A stretch of 64,000 bases of DNA from Variovorax sp. HW608 (GTDB lineage Bacteria > Pseudomonadota > Gammaproteobacteria > Burkholderiales > Burkholderiaceae_C). Numbering within the stretch: the first letter of the stretch is position 1; each line of letters begins with the position of its first letter. Positions 1 to 8,547 of this stretch are shown here, in pieces. The notes beneath the pieces were generated by a model. The model ran no database searches, was not told the origin of the DNA, and worked only from the letters and a program-made list of their open reading frames with translations. Both the position numbers and the translations under genes were made by a program. The stretch is from NCBI RefSeq assembly GCF_900090195.1, contig NZ_LT607803.1:6846229-6910228 (forward strand). The letters run 5' to 3'.

Positions 1-63
1 TACGAAGCCGAAACCGCCCGCTACCGCGCGATCGCCAAGACCATCAACCTGCAGCCGCAGTAA
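1..63 (+). CDS. C-terminal end of a Bug/TctC-family solute-binding protein (partial)
   Basis: Only the last 20 codons and a TAA stop are in the window; the gene begins upstream. The tail (ETARYRAIAKTINLQPQ) resembles the C-terminal helix of Bug proteins, the periplasmic substrate-binding subunits of tripartite tricarboxylate transporters that are greatly expanded in Burkholderiales. The stop lies 9 bases before the start of an amidohydrolase gene, and Bug genes are often placed next to a catabolic hydrolase. With so few residues the family call is an inference from the tail and the context. Confidence 0.6.
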   Translation, partial: YEAETARYRAIAKTINLQPQ

Positions 64-72
64 GGAAGCCCC

Positions 73-1251
73 ATGACCCCCTCCCTGCTCGACCAACTGC
101 ACCAACAGGCCGACGAATTCATCGGCCTGCGCCGCGACATCCACCGGCACCCCGAACTCGCCTTCGACGAGCACCGCACATCCTCGCTGGTGGCCGAGAA
201 GCTGAAAGCGTGGGGTTACGAGGTCGAGCGCGGCCTCGGTGGCACCGGCCTGGTCGGGCGCATGGTCCGGGGCAACGGCCAGCGTCGCCTCGGCATCCGC
301 GCCGACATGGACGCGCTGCCGATCGACGAAGCGACCGGCCTCGCCTATGCGAGCAGCCATGCCGGCGTGATGCACGCCTGCGGGCACGACGGCCATACCG
401 CGATGCTGCTGGCCGCCGCGCACCACCTGGCCCATCGCGGGCGCTTCGACGGCACGCTGAACCTGATCTTCCAGCCGGCCGAGGAAGGCGGTGGCGGCGC
501 GCTGCGCATGATGGAGGACGGCCTTTTCGACAAGTACCCGTGCGACGCGGTCTTCGCGATGCACAACATGCCGGGCATGCCGCAGGGCCGGTTGGTGCTG
601 CGCGAAGGTGCAGCGATGGCCTCGTCGGACTACGCCACGGTCACGCTCACCGGCATCGGCGGACACGGCGCGCTGCCGCATCGCACCGCAGACCCGATCG
701 TGGCCGCCGCGAGCATCGTGATGGCGCTGCAGACCATCGTGTCGCGCAACATCGATCCGCTGCAGATGGCCGTGGTCACGGTCGGCGCGATCCATGCCGG
801 CAAGGCGAACAACGTGATCCCGCAGACGGCAACGCTCGAACTCAGTGTGCGCGCGCTCGACCGCGAAGTGCGCAGCACGCTGGAGAAGCGCATCAAGTCG
901 GTGATCGCGTCGCAGGCGGAAAGCTTCGATGTGCAGGCGAAGGTCGACTGGCGGCCCGGCTACGCGGTGCTGGTCAACACGCCGGAAGAGACCGCCTTCG
1001 CGCGCGAGGTCGCGACCGAGCTGGTCGGTGCCGAGCGCGTCACGCTGCAAGGCCCGCCGCTGTCGGGCAGCGAGGACTTCGCCTTCATGCTCGAGAAGGT
1101 GCCGGGCTGCTACGTGCTGATCGGCAACGGCGACGGCGACAGCCACGGCGCCTGCATGGTCCACAACCCGGGCTACGACTTCAACGACGCCAATGTCGCG
1201 GTCGGCTCCGCGTATTGGGTACTGCTGGCCGAACGCTTTCTTGGCGCGTGA
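73..1251 (+). CDS. M20-family amidohydrolase (hippurate hydrolase / aminoacylase type)
   Basis: The 392-residue product is a full-length M20D metallopeptidase, a cytoplasmic enzyme that hydrolyses N-acyl amino acids or related amides. The metal ligands of the family are visible: Cys103 and His105 in MHACGHDGH, the acidic pair Glu137-Glu138 in FQPAEEGGGG, a His in AMHNMPGMP, and a C-terminal His in CMVHNPGYDFND. The lid domain lies between the two halves of the catalytic domain. An AAGGAAG ribosome site precedes the ATG. It follows a Bug transporter protein by 9 bases, so uptake and hydrolysis of one substrate may be coupled. The exact substrate cannot be told from sequence. It ends exactly where the convergent porin gene ends. 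Confidence 0.9.
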   Translation: MTPSLLDQLHQQADEFIGLRRDIHRHPELAFDEHRTSSLVAEKLKAWGYEVERGLGGTGLVGRMVRGNGQRRLGIRADMDALPIDEATGLAYASSHAGVMHACGHDGHTAMLLAAAHHLAHRGRFDGTLNLIFQPAEEGGGGALRMMEDGLFDKYPCDAVFAMHNMPGMPQGRLVLREGAAMASSDYATVTLTGIGGHGALPHRTADPIVAAASIVMALQTIVSRNIDPLQMAVVTVGAIHAGKANNVIPQTATLELSVRALDREVRSTLEKRIKSVIASQAESFDVQAKVDWRPGYAVLVNTPEETAFAREVATELVGAERVTLQGPPLSGSEDFAFMLEKVPGCYVLIGNGDGDSHGACMVHNPGYDFNDANVAVGSAYWVLLAERFLGA

Positions 1252-2349
1252 TCAGAAGACGAGCTTCATGCCCAGGTCGTAACCGTTCGAACTGCGATTG
1301 GCATCGGTCAGGCTGCCGTTCAGTGCCGTCGTCGAGCCGCCGCTGTTGCTCACGCGCGCATAAGTGGCATAGACGGCGGTGCGCTTCGAGAAGTTGTAGA
1401 CGTAGCCGAAGGCCCACTTGCGCGCAGTCGGATCGCCCGCGGCATCGGTGCCGTAGGTGGACCACGAGACCTTGATCTGGTCGAAGCCGAAGGGCACGAT
1501 CGCGCCGACCAGATAGCCCGTGCCGGTGAGCTCCCCGAGCTTGTCCACCTTGTCGCGGTAGTAGCCGCCCATCACCTTGACCACCTTGAAGTCCCACGAC
1601 GCGCCGATGTTGGCCGAGTCGATGTCGCCGTTGGTGGCGGTGTGCGCGAACTTCGTTCGGCCCGCCGCCAGCGCGATGGCGAACGGCCCGTTGGCATAGC
1701 CGACGCGCCCGCTGTAGCCGGTGCCGTCGTCCTCGATCGGCGAAGGCGAGCCGTTCTCGCCGAAGTAGTACTGCACCTCGCCGAAGAACCCGCCGAGATT
1801 GGGCGGCAGGAAGTACGCAACGATGTTCGAGGCGCGCGTGGACGTGGGCCCGCCGATCGAGCCGGCCTGCGGCTGGCTGGTGCCGGCGCCGTTGTTGCCG
1901 AACGGATCGACATCGGTGCGATTGCGATAGTGCGCCGTGAAGTCGCGGCCCAGGCGCATCTCGCCCCAGAAGTCCATCAGGCTCACCGTCGCGCGCCGGT
2001 TGAAGTTGAATCCGCCGACCGAGCCGTTCGACTGGTTGTTGATGTTGGTGGAGCCGGTGGACCCGTCGTCGATGTCGAGACCGGCTTCGAGCCAGAACCC
2101 GGCCGCCATGCCGCCGCCGAGATCCTCCACGCCACGAAATCCGAGCCGCGATGAGGTGTTGCCGCCGCTATAGAGCTGGGACTGGCTCGCGATGCTGCCG
2201 GAGCCGTGGCCGAGGGTCACGTCGGCGATGCCGAAGACCGTGACGCTGCTGCCGCCACCGGAACTCTGGACCGCGCTGGTCTGCGCCGACGCCATGCCGG
2301 CCGCGCACAGCGCGCCCCATGCAAAGGTGGCAAGGGTGGCTCTCCTCAT
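1252..2349 (-). CDS. outer-membrane trimeric porin (Burkholderiales type)
   Basis: The 365-residue protein begins with a signal peptide ending near ASAQ. It continues as a beta-barrel in the style of the Omp32/OpcP porins: an opening strand SSVTVFGIADVTLGHG, a SRLGFRGVEDLGGGMAAGFWLE block, an RRATVSLMDFWGEMRLGRDF segment, and a closing strand ending in Phe (YDLGMKLVF), the usual outer-membrane assembly signal. It should give a 16-stranded general diffusion channel. A GGAGGG ribosome site lies 8 bases before the ATG. The gene lies downstream of fliA on the same strand, but 71 bases separate them and there is no functional link to flagella. Confidence 0.93.
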   Translation of the reverse strand: MRRATLATFAWGALCAAGMASAQTSAVQSSGGGSSVTVFGIADVTLGHGSGSIASQSQLYSGGNTSSRLGFRGVEDLGGGMAAGFWLEAGLDIDDGSTGSTNINNQSNGSVGGFNFNRRATVSLMDFWGEMRLGRDFTAHYRNRTDVDPFGNNGAGTSQPQAGSIGGPTSTRASNIVAYFLPPNLGGFFGEVQYYFGENGSPSPIEDDGTGYSGRVGYANGPFAIALAAGRTKFAHTATNGDIDSANIGASWDFKVVKVMGGYYRDKVDKLGELTGTGYLVGAIVPFGFDQIKVSWSTYGTDAAGDPTARKWAFGYVYNFSKRTAVYATYARVSNSGGSTTALNGSLTDANRSSNGYDLGMKLVF

Positions 2350-2420
2350 CTCGGCATCCCTCCGGACGTTGGTGGCACTCCGGCGGCATGATAGCGAGAC
2401 GATGCCTCGCGCGCACTACC

Positions 2421-3155
2421 CTAGAGCAGCTCTTTCAGGCGTGCGCGCAGCCGGCTGATCGCCTGGCTGTGGAGCTGGCAGACGCGGCTCTGGCTCACTT
2501 CGAGGATCGCGCCGATCTCGCGCAGGTTCAGCTCCTCCTCGTAGTAGAGGTTCAGCAAGAGCTGGTCGCGCTCCGGCAGTTGCTGGATCGCTTCGACCAG
2601 TTGATGACGGAAGCCGCTTTCGAGCAATTGCTCCAGCGGATCGTCGCCGCCGCGCTGGCTGCGCCGCGCGTCCTGCGCATGCAGGTCGATGAAGGGGTTC
2701 TCCGCCTCGCCCTTGGCGAAGTCCTCCACGTAGAGAAGCTGGCAGCCCTGGATCTCCTGCAGCAGCGACTGGTAGGCCTCCAGGTCGATCTTCAGTTCCT
2801 TGGCGATCTCGCCCTCGGTGGGCGGGCGGCCATGGCGATGCTCGAGTGCCTGGATGGCGCGCTCCACGTTCCGCGCCGACTGGCGCAGCCCGCGCGAACC
2901 CCAATCGCTCGCGCGCAGTTCGTCGAGCATCGCACCGCGGATGCGCTGGCTCACGAAGGTCTCGAACTGCGCACCCTTGTTCTCCTGGTAGCGGCTCGAT
3001 GCATCCAGGAGGCCGATCATGCCGGCCTGGATCAGGTCGTCGAGTTCGACGCTGGCGGGGAGCTTGGCGATCATCTGCAGCGCGATGCGCCGCACCAGCG
3101 GCTGATGCTGTTCCAGCAGATGGGACTTCTCGATGGTTCCCTGGGCGGTGTACAC
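2421..3155 (-). CDS. fliA: flagellar sigma factor sigma-28 (FliA)
   Basis: The product is 244 residues from a GTG at 3155, which has an AAAAGGA ribosome site 6 bases upstream; the open frame extends further but the extra residues are low-complexity and unlike the family. Region 2 (LVRRIALQMIAKLPASVELDDLIQAGMIGLL), region 3 and a region 4 helix-turn-helix (LREIGAILEVSQSRVCQLHSQ) are all present. It directs RNA polymerase to late flagellar promoters; three matching promoters occur in this window (fliC, flgK, MCP operon). It is the last gene of the flhB-flhA-flhF-flhG-fliA run and starts 34 bases after flhG ends. No flgM (anti-sigma) is in the window. Confidence 0.96.
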   Translation of the reverse strand: MYTAQGTIEKSHLLEQHQPLVRRIALQMIAKLPASVELDDLIQAGMIGLLDASSRYQENKGAQFETFVSQRIRGAMLDELRASDWGSRGLRQSARNVERAIQALEHRHGRPPTEGEIAKELKIDLEAYQSLLQEIQGCQLLYVEDFAKGEAENPFIDLHAQDARRSQRGGDDPLEQLLESGFRHQLVEAIQQLPERDQLLLNLYYEEELNLREIGAILEVSQSRVCQLHSQAISRLRARLKELL

Positions 3156-3189
3156 GTGCGGTCCTTTTGCGTTGTTGGGTGGATCTGCT

Positions 3190-4002
3190 TCAGGCGACGA
3201 CGGCGCTCGGCAAGTGGAGTGCGCGTGGCGCGGCCATCGCGATGCCGTTGTCATTCATGGCGTGGTCGTTCGTCCGTGGGGTCCGTGCGGGTGCGCGCCA
3301 CGGCCAGCGCGGCACATCGGCTGCGATGCGGCGGAAGTCGACCGCGGCCGGGCTCGCCGGAAATGCCTCGACCACCGTGCGGCCGAGGCGCCGGGCGTCG
3401 CCATGGTGCGCATCGGCGTGAACCCATCCCGCCGGTTCCAGCGACACCGCGAGATAGCGGCTGCCGGTGCTCGCGAGATTGCTCGTGATCTTCTGCGCCT
3501 CGCCCGCGCCCGACGCCCGGTTGACCAGGAAGCGAAGCTGCATCAGGCCGTGCGCATAGTGCAGGCGCTTGATGCCGGCATAGGCCATCGTGATCGACGC
3601 GGCATTCGGCTGCAACACCAGCACCCGTTCGTCCGCGCGCTGCGCGAGCGGCGAGAGCCTGCCTTCGTCGTCGAGTGCGGCATCGATCAGCACCACGCCG
3701 CCGTGGCGAAGCGTCCGCAGATCGACCGATGGATGGGGCGCCGGCAGCACTTCGACGCCGCATTCAGCCGCCACGCCCGGCACATCGATACCCCAAGCCG
3801 CGCCGGCCGAGCCGTGGCCCGAAGCCTGCTCGTCGATCAGCAGCACCTCCTTGCCCTGGTGCGCCAGTGCCGCCGCGAGATTCATCGCGGTGGTGGTCGC
3901 GCCATCGCCCAGGCTCATGCCCGCGATCGCGATGACACGCGTCGGCGTGTGCGCCAGAAGGCGGCGCAGTCCGTCCGCCTGATCCGCAACCAGCTTGCTC
4001 AT
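3190..4002 (-). CDS. flhG: FlhG/FleN-type MinD-like protein with a degenerate P-loop
   Basis: The 270-residue protein has the ParA/MinD fold pattern and lies directly between flhF and fliA, as expected for FlhG, which controls flagellar number by acting on FlhF. The deviant Walker A at residues 28-37 reads GMSLGDGATT: neither the signature lysine nor the P-loop lysine of the family (GKGGVGKT) is present. The second motif reads VLLIDEQ. ATP hydrolysis is therefore doubtful, although nucleotide binding or a structural role is possible. A C-terminal segment LRFLVNRASGAGEAQKI matches the usual VVNMV strand region. No frameshift is apparent and the codon use is like its neighbours. Confidence 0.85.
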   Translation of the reverse strand: MSKLVADQADGLRRLLAHTPTRVIAIAGMSLGDGATTTAMNLAAALAHQGKEVLLIDEQASGHGSAGAAWGIDVPGVAAECGVEVLPAPHPSVDLRTLRHGGVVLIDAALDDEGRLSPLAQRADERVLVLQPNAASITMAYAGIKRLHYAHGLMQLRFLVNRASGAGEAQKITSNLASTGSRYLAVSLEPAGWVHADAHHGDARRLGRTVVEAFPASPAAVDFRRIAADVPRWPWRAPARTPRTNDHAMNDNGIAMAAPRALHLPSAVVA

Positions 4003-4012
4003 CCGGTTCTCC

Positions 4013-6457
4013 TCAAGCCTCTTTCTCCATGGCGCGCAGTTGCGGCTGCAGCGGCGCGGTGGACTCGGTGCCGAGCGCCTCCAGCAGCACGAAGAGCTTG
4101 CTCACGCCCACGTAGAGCGCATTGCCCGTCAGCGGCCGGGTCGAGCGCGCAGGACGTCCGGTCAGCTCGTTGAGCAGCATGCGCGCGCGGTCCGCCCACT
4201 CGCCCTTGGCGTGCAGCAGGCGCCACGCGGTGGTGGTCACCTGGCCCGCGATCAACAGGCGCTTGAGCATGTCCGGATCGCCCAGTTCGCCCATGCCGCC
4301 GGCGAGTTGCAGGCCCTGGCGGACGAGGCGGAAGCACGGCTCGGCGTCGGATGCCCAGGCCTGCCACTGCGCGAGCTGGCGCGCGCTGACGCGCATGTCC
4401 ACGTTCGACAGCAGGCAGGTCTGCGCGAGGATCTTCTGGCCGCGCTCGTCGAGCACGCGCCGCACCACGCCGCGCAGCGGCGGCAGCGCGGGCTTGTCCG
4501 CAGCGACGCGCAGCTGGACCAGCGCATGGGCCTCGCATTGCATCGCCGGCTTGCCCTTGAAGACGGCCGGCACCGGCTCGCTGAATTCGGCATCGATGCG
4601 CGCGAGCGCGCTCGACTCGCCGGTGCGCAGCTCGATCACGCTGGTGGAACCCGGCACGCGCGCGAGCCATTGCTGGCTCTGCGACTGCCATTCGGCCATC
4701 AGTTCGACCGCGGGCATCCTCGGCAGCAGGTGCACCACCGGCTTGCCCAGCGCTTGCTGGCGCAGCCACTGCACCTGGCGCACGCCCGGCTTGCGGCGCG
4801 CATCGCTGCCGCCGCGCGTCGCCGCGGTGGAGAGCCACTGATTCGGCGCCGCGAGCGGCTGGCCGCTGCGGTCCGACAGCAGCAGGCTGCTCTGGCATTC
4901 GTAGACATCGTCGCCGCCGTTCGAGCGAAGCCCGACCTGCCCCGACAAGGCGAGCACATGGCTGTCGCAGCCGACGGCGATCTCGCTGCGGGCGTGGACC
5001 ATCAGGTCATCCTGCACCGCCTTCTGGCCGATGCTGTCGTCGCCCGCATGGCGCCACAGCCGGCGCGCCGCCTCGAAGCCGATCTGCGCGCCGGCCAGCG
5101 CGCCCGCCGCCGTCGCGAGTTCCTGCGCGTCGTGCGCCATGGCGCGAATGAGGTTCTGGTACCGCGCGCGCAGCCGGTCGGCCTCGGCCTGCGCCTGCAC
5201 CACCTGCGCCGAGGGCGCGGCGCCGCCCGGATCGTCGTGCATCTCGGCCTCGGAGGGCACGAACAGCGCGTTGTGGCGCCGCGCCTGGAAGACGCTGTCC
5301 ACCAGCTGCGCGCGGTCGGCGGGCATCAGGTTCTCGGGCACCTTCTGGCCGCTGGAGATGTAGTGCACCGGCAGGCGGTGGCGGATCACGGTGTCGATCA
5401 GCGCGCCCGGGTGCGTGGCTTCGTCCATCTTGGTGAAGATGCAGCCCGCGAGTTCGTTGCCGCCGCCGTGGCGGTAGGCGTGCACCACTTCGTTGAGCGT
5501 GTCGCCGTGGCTCGTCGCGTTGAGCAGCAGCAGCCGCTTCACCGGCCGGTGGCTGCTGCACAGCATCGCGATCTGGTCCGACACGGCGCGGTCGCGCTGG
5601 CTCATGCCGACGGTGTCGATGAGCACCATGTGCTTGTCGCGCAGGTCCTGCAGCACGAGGTGCAGGTCGGCCGCGTCCTTCACGCCGTACACCGGCACGT
5701 CGAGGATCTGGCCGTAGATGCGCAGCTGCTCGTAGGCGCCGATCCGGTAGCTGTCGGTGGTCACCAGCGCGAGCTTGTAGGCGCCGAAGCGCATCACGCA
5801 GCGCGCGGCCAGCTTGGCCGTGGTCGTGGTCTTGCCGACGCCGGTCGGGCCCATCAGCGCGTAGACGCCGCCCTGCGAGAGCAGCGCGTCCTCGTCTTCA
5901 TGCACCGGCAAGGCGCGGATCAGCTCCGAGCGCGCGAAGGCCATGCCCTGCGCGTAGGTCTGGCCGGTGGGCAGCTTCTCGAGCATGGCCTTCGACAGGC
6001 GCGCGCTGAAGCCGGCGCCAAGCAGCGTGCGCAGCAGACGGCCGCGCACCGGGTCCTGGCGCTGCTTGTCGTTCCACACGACGCTGGCGAGCTGTTCCTC
6101 GATCATGCCGCGCATGGAATGAAGTTCGTTGAGCACCGCATCGGTCTGCGGCGTCGCCGGTTGGGGCTCGGGCCTCGGCGGAGCCACGGATGCCGAAGCC
6201 GGCACGGCGGCAACGACCGGCTTCGCGGGTGCGGCCGCAACGACTGGAGCCATCGGCGCGGCCGGCGCCGCGCTTTCCAGCGCCTCGCTCACATCGCTCT
6301 CCACCATCGCCACGATCTCGACCCCTTCGGCCGTTGCGCGGTTGCTGAGAACGATGGCTTCCGCGCCGAGCGCCTCGCGCACCAGGCGCAGCGCCTCGCG
6401 GCTGGTTGCGGCAACGAATCTGCGGGCCGTGGTCCGCACGTCTGTCGGGATACTCAC
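4013..6457 (-). CDS. flhF: FlhF signal-recognition-particle-type GTPase with a long C-terminal extension
   Basis: FlhF is the SRP-family GTPase that sets the place of flagellar assembly. This one has 814 residues. Residues 1-60 are the basic N-terminal domain, 60-105 an Ala/Pro-rich linker, and about 110-400 the NG domain with P-loop GPTGVGKT (203-210), DTVGM (281-285) and TKMDE (342-346). From about residue 410 a further 400 residues follow that are not part of the canonical FlhF core. They include FRLVRQGLQLAGGMGELGDP and a Trp/Arg-rich block, and their function is unknown to me. Its ATG overlaps the flhA stop, and flhG follows after 10 bases. No internal stop or frameshift separates the two parts. 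Confidence 0.93.
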   Translation of the reverse strand: MSIPTDVRTTARRFVAATSREALRLVREALGAEAIVLSNRATAEGVEIVAMVESDVSEALESAAPAAPMAPVVAAAPAKPVVAAVPASASVAPPRPEPQPATPQTDAVLNELHSMRGMIEEQLASVVWNDKQRQDPVRGRLLRTLLGAGFSARLSKAMLEKLPTGQTYAQGMAFARSELIRALPVHEDEDALLSQGGVYALMGPTGVGKTTTTAKLAARCVMRFGAYKLALVTTDSYRIGAYEQLRIYGQILDVPVYGVKDAADLHLVLQDLRDKHMVLIDTVGMSQRDRAVSDQIAMLCSSHRPVKRLLLLNATSHGDTLNEVVHAYRHGGGNELAGCIFTKMDEATHPGALIDTVIRHRLPVHYISSGQKVPENLMPADRAQLVDSVFQARRHNALFVPSEAEMHDDPGGAAPSAQVVQAQAEADRLRARYQNLIRAMAHDAQELATAAGALAGAQIGFEAARRLWRHAGDDSIGQKAVQDDLMVHARSEIAVGCDSHVLALSGQVGLRSNGGDDVYECQSSLLLSDRSGQPLAAPNQWLSTAATRGGSDARRKPGVRQVQWLRQQALGKPVVHLLPRMPAVELMAEWQSQSQQWLARVPGSTSVIELRTGESSALARIDAEFSEPVPAVFKGKPAMQCEAHALVQLRVAADKPALPPLRGVVRRVLDERGQKILAQTCLLSNVDMRVSARQLAQWQAWASDAEPCFRLVRQGLQLAGGMGELGDPDMLKRLLIAGQVTTTAWRLLHAKGEWADRARMLLNELTGRPARSTRPLTGNALYVGVSKLFVLLEALGTESTAPLQPQLRAMEKEA

Positions 6458-8547
6458 GCTCTTCCTCCAATGGTGGCGGTGATCTTGATGTTGCGGGTGT
6501 CAGGGATCTCCGCGTGGGAGAGCACCTTCAATTGAGACAGGCTGCGCCGCAGGAAGCGCGCGAGCAGCACGCGCAGCGAGTGCTGCACCACGAGCACCGG
6601 CGCCAGGCCGATCTGCTCCTGGCGCGTGATCGCCGCCTGCGTCTGGCGCAGCAGGCTGTCGGCCAGGCCGGGCTCGATGCCGCTGCTGCTGGTCATGGCC
6701 TGCTGCAGGACCGCGTCGAGAGAGGCATCGAGGCCGATCACGTGCAGCTCGGCATCGCCCGGGAACAGCTGCTGCGTGATCGCGCGGCCCAGTGCGAGCC
6801 GCACCATCGACGTGAGCTCGGTCGCATCCTTGATGGTCGAGGCATGCTCGGCGATGACGTCGAGGATGGTGCGCATGTCGCGGATCGAGACTTCCTCGTC
6901 CAGCAGGTTCTGCAGCACCTTGTGCAGCGTGCTGAGCGACACGACCTTGGGCACGAGGTCTTCGGTGAGCTTCGGTTCGGTCTTGGTGATCTGGTCGAGC
7001 AGCTGCTGCACTTCCTGCCGGCCGAGCAGCTCGGCCGCGTGCGTCTGGATCAGGTGGTTCAGGTGCGTCGCCATCACGGTGCACGCGTCGACCACGGTGT
7101 AGCCGTAGATCTGCGCCTGCTGGCGCAGGCTGCCGTCGATCCACACCGCCGGCAGGCCGAAGGCCGGGTCCGTCGTCGGCGTGCCGGGCAGGCTGCCGGT
7201 GACCTGCCCCGGGTTGATCGCCATCCACTGGTTCGGAAAGGCCTCGCCGCGGCCGATCTCCACGCCCTTGAGGCTGATGACGTAGCTATTGGGCTTGATC
7301 TCCAGGTTGTCGCGGATGTGCACCACCGGCACCAGGAAGCCGATCTCCTGCGCGATCTTCTTGCGGATGCTCTTGATGCGGCCCAGCAGCTCGCCCTGCT
7401 GCGCCTGGTCGACCAGCGGGATCAGGCGATAGCCCACTTCCATGCCGAGCGGATCGACCATCGCGACGTCGTCCCAGCTCGCTTCGGTCGCTTCGACCGC
7501 CGGCGCGAGCGCGACCTGCGCGGCCGCCGCCTGCTCCGCCGTCTGGCGCGGCTTGCGGCTCAGCAGCGCCCGGCCGCCGAAGGCCAGCGCACCCGCGATC
7601 AGCAGGAAGGCCAGGTTCGGCATGCCGGGGATCGTCCCCATCAGGCCGATGATGCCGGCCGTGAGGAACAGCACCTGCGGGTTCGAGAACAGCTGGCCGG
7701 TGAGCTGGCGGCCAACGTCTTCGTCGGTGGTCACGCGCGAGACGATCACGCCGGCCGCGGTCGAGATCACCAGCGCCGGGATCTGCGCGACCAGCCCGTC
7801 GCCGATCGCGAGCAGCGTGTAGGTCGTGCCGGCGGTGGAGAAGTCCAGCCCGTGCTGCACCACGCCGACCACCAGGCCGCCGATGATGTTGATCACCATG
7901 ATCATGAGGCCCGCGACCGCGTCGCCACGAACGAACTTGCTGGCACCGTCCATCGAGCCGTAGAAGTCGGCTTCCTGCGCGACCTCGGTGCGGCGCTTGC
8001 GGGCCACGTCCTCGCCGATCAGGCCGGCGTTGAGGTCGGCATCGATCGCCATCTGCTTGCCGGGCATCGCGTCGAGCATGAAGCGCGCACCGACCTCGGC
8101 GATGCGGCCCGCGCCCTTGGTGATCACCATGAAGTTGATGATCACGAGGATGACGAACACCATCACGCCGACCGCGAAGTTGCCGCCGACCAGGAAGTGG
8201 CCGAAGGCCTCGATCACCTTGCCCGCCGCGTCGGGGCCGGTGTGGCCGCGCATCAGCACCACGCGCGTGGACGCGACGTTGAGCGACAGGCGCAGCAGCG
8301 TCGAGAACAGCAGCACCGCCGGGAACGCCGCGAAATCCAGCGCCTTCATGGTGTACATGCTGACCAGCAGCACCATCACCGACATCGCGATGTTGAAGGT
8401 GAACAGCAGGTCGAGCAGGAAGGGCGGCAGCGGCAGCACCATCATGCTCAGGATGAGGATGATGAGGATCGGCCCCGCCAGGCTCTTGAACTGGTTGCCG
8501 GAGAACATTTGCGTCGGCAGACGCATCAGGCTGGCCATGGAATTCAT
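6454..8547 (-). CDS. flhA: flagellar export gate protein FlhA
   Basis: The 697-residue protein is the large export-gate component of the flagellar type III secretion system. The N-terminal half has about eight membrane segments starting with PILIILILSMMVLPLPPFLL. It carries the FHIPEP-family signature RLSLNVASTRVVLM and the cytoplasmic loop GRIAEVGARFMLDAMPGKQM. The C-terminal half, from about residue 350, is the soluble domain that binds chaperone-substrate complexes and forms the nonameric ring. The ATG overlaps the flhB stop by 4 bases (ATGA) and the stop overlaps the flhF start, so flhB-flhA-flhF are translationally coupled. Confidence 0.97.
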   Translation of the reverse strand: MNSMASLMRLPTQMFSGNQFKSLAGPILIILILSMMVLPLPPFLLDLLFTFNIAMSVMVLLVSMYTMKALDFAAFPAVLLFSTLLRLSLNVASTRVVLMRGHTGPDAAGKVIEAFGHFLVGGNFAVGVMVFVILVIINFMVITKGAGRIAEVGARFMLDAMPGKQMAIDADLNAGLIGEDVARKRRTEVAQEADFYGSMDGASKFVRGDAVAGLMIMVINIIGGLVVGVVQHGLDFSTAGTTYTLLAIGDGLVAQIPALVISTAAGVIVSRVTTDEDVGRQLTGQLFSNPQVLFLTAGIIGLMGTIPGMPNLAFLLIAGALAFGGRALLSRKPRQTAEQAAAAQVALAPAVEATEASWDDVAMVDPLGMEVGYRLIPLVDQAQQGELLGRIKSIRKKIAQEIGFLVPVVHIRDNLEIKPNSYVISLKGVEIGRGEAFPNQWMAINPGQVTGSLPGTPTTDPAFGLPAVWIDGSLRQQAQIYGYTVVDACTVMATHLNHLIQTHAAELLGRQEVQQLLDQITKTEPKLTEDLVPKVVSLSTLHKVLQNLLDEEVSIRDMRTILDVIAEHASTIKDATELTSMVRLALGRAITQQLFPGDAELHVIGLDASLDAVLQQAMTSSSGIEPGLADSLLRQTQAAITRQEQIGLAPVLVVQHSLRVLLARFLRRSLSQLKVLSHAEIPDTRNIKITATIGGRA

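Noticed and set aside
3155..3254. A longer fliA reading frame starting at an ATG at 3254
   Set aside because: It overlaps flhG and adds low-complexity residues; the GTG at 3155 has a good ribosome site and begins at the conserved N-terminus.
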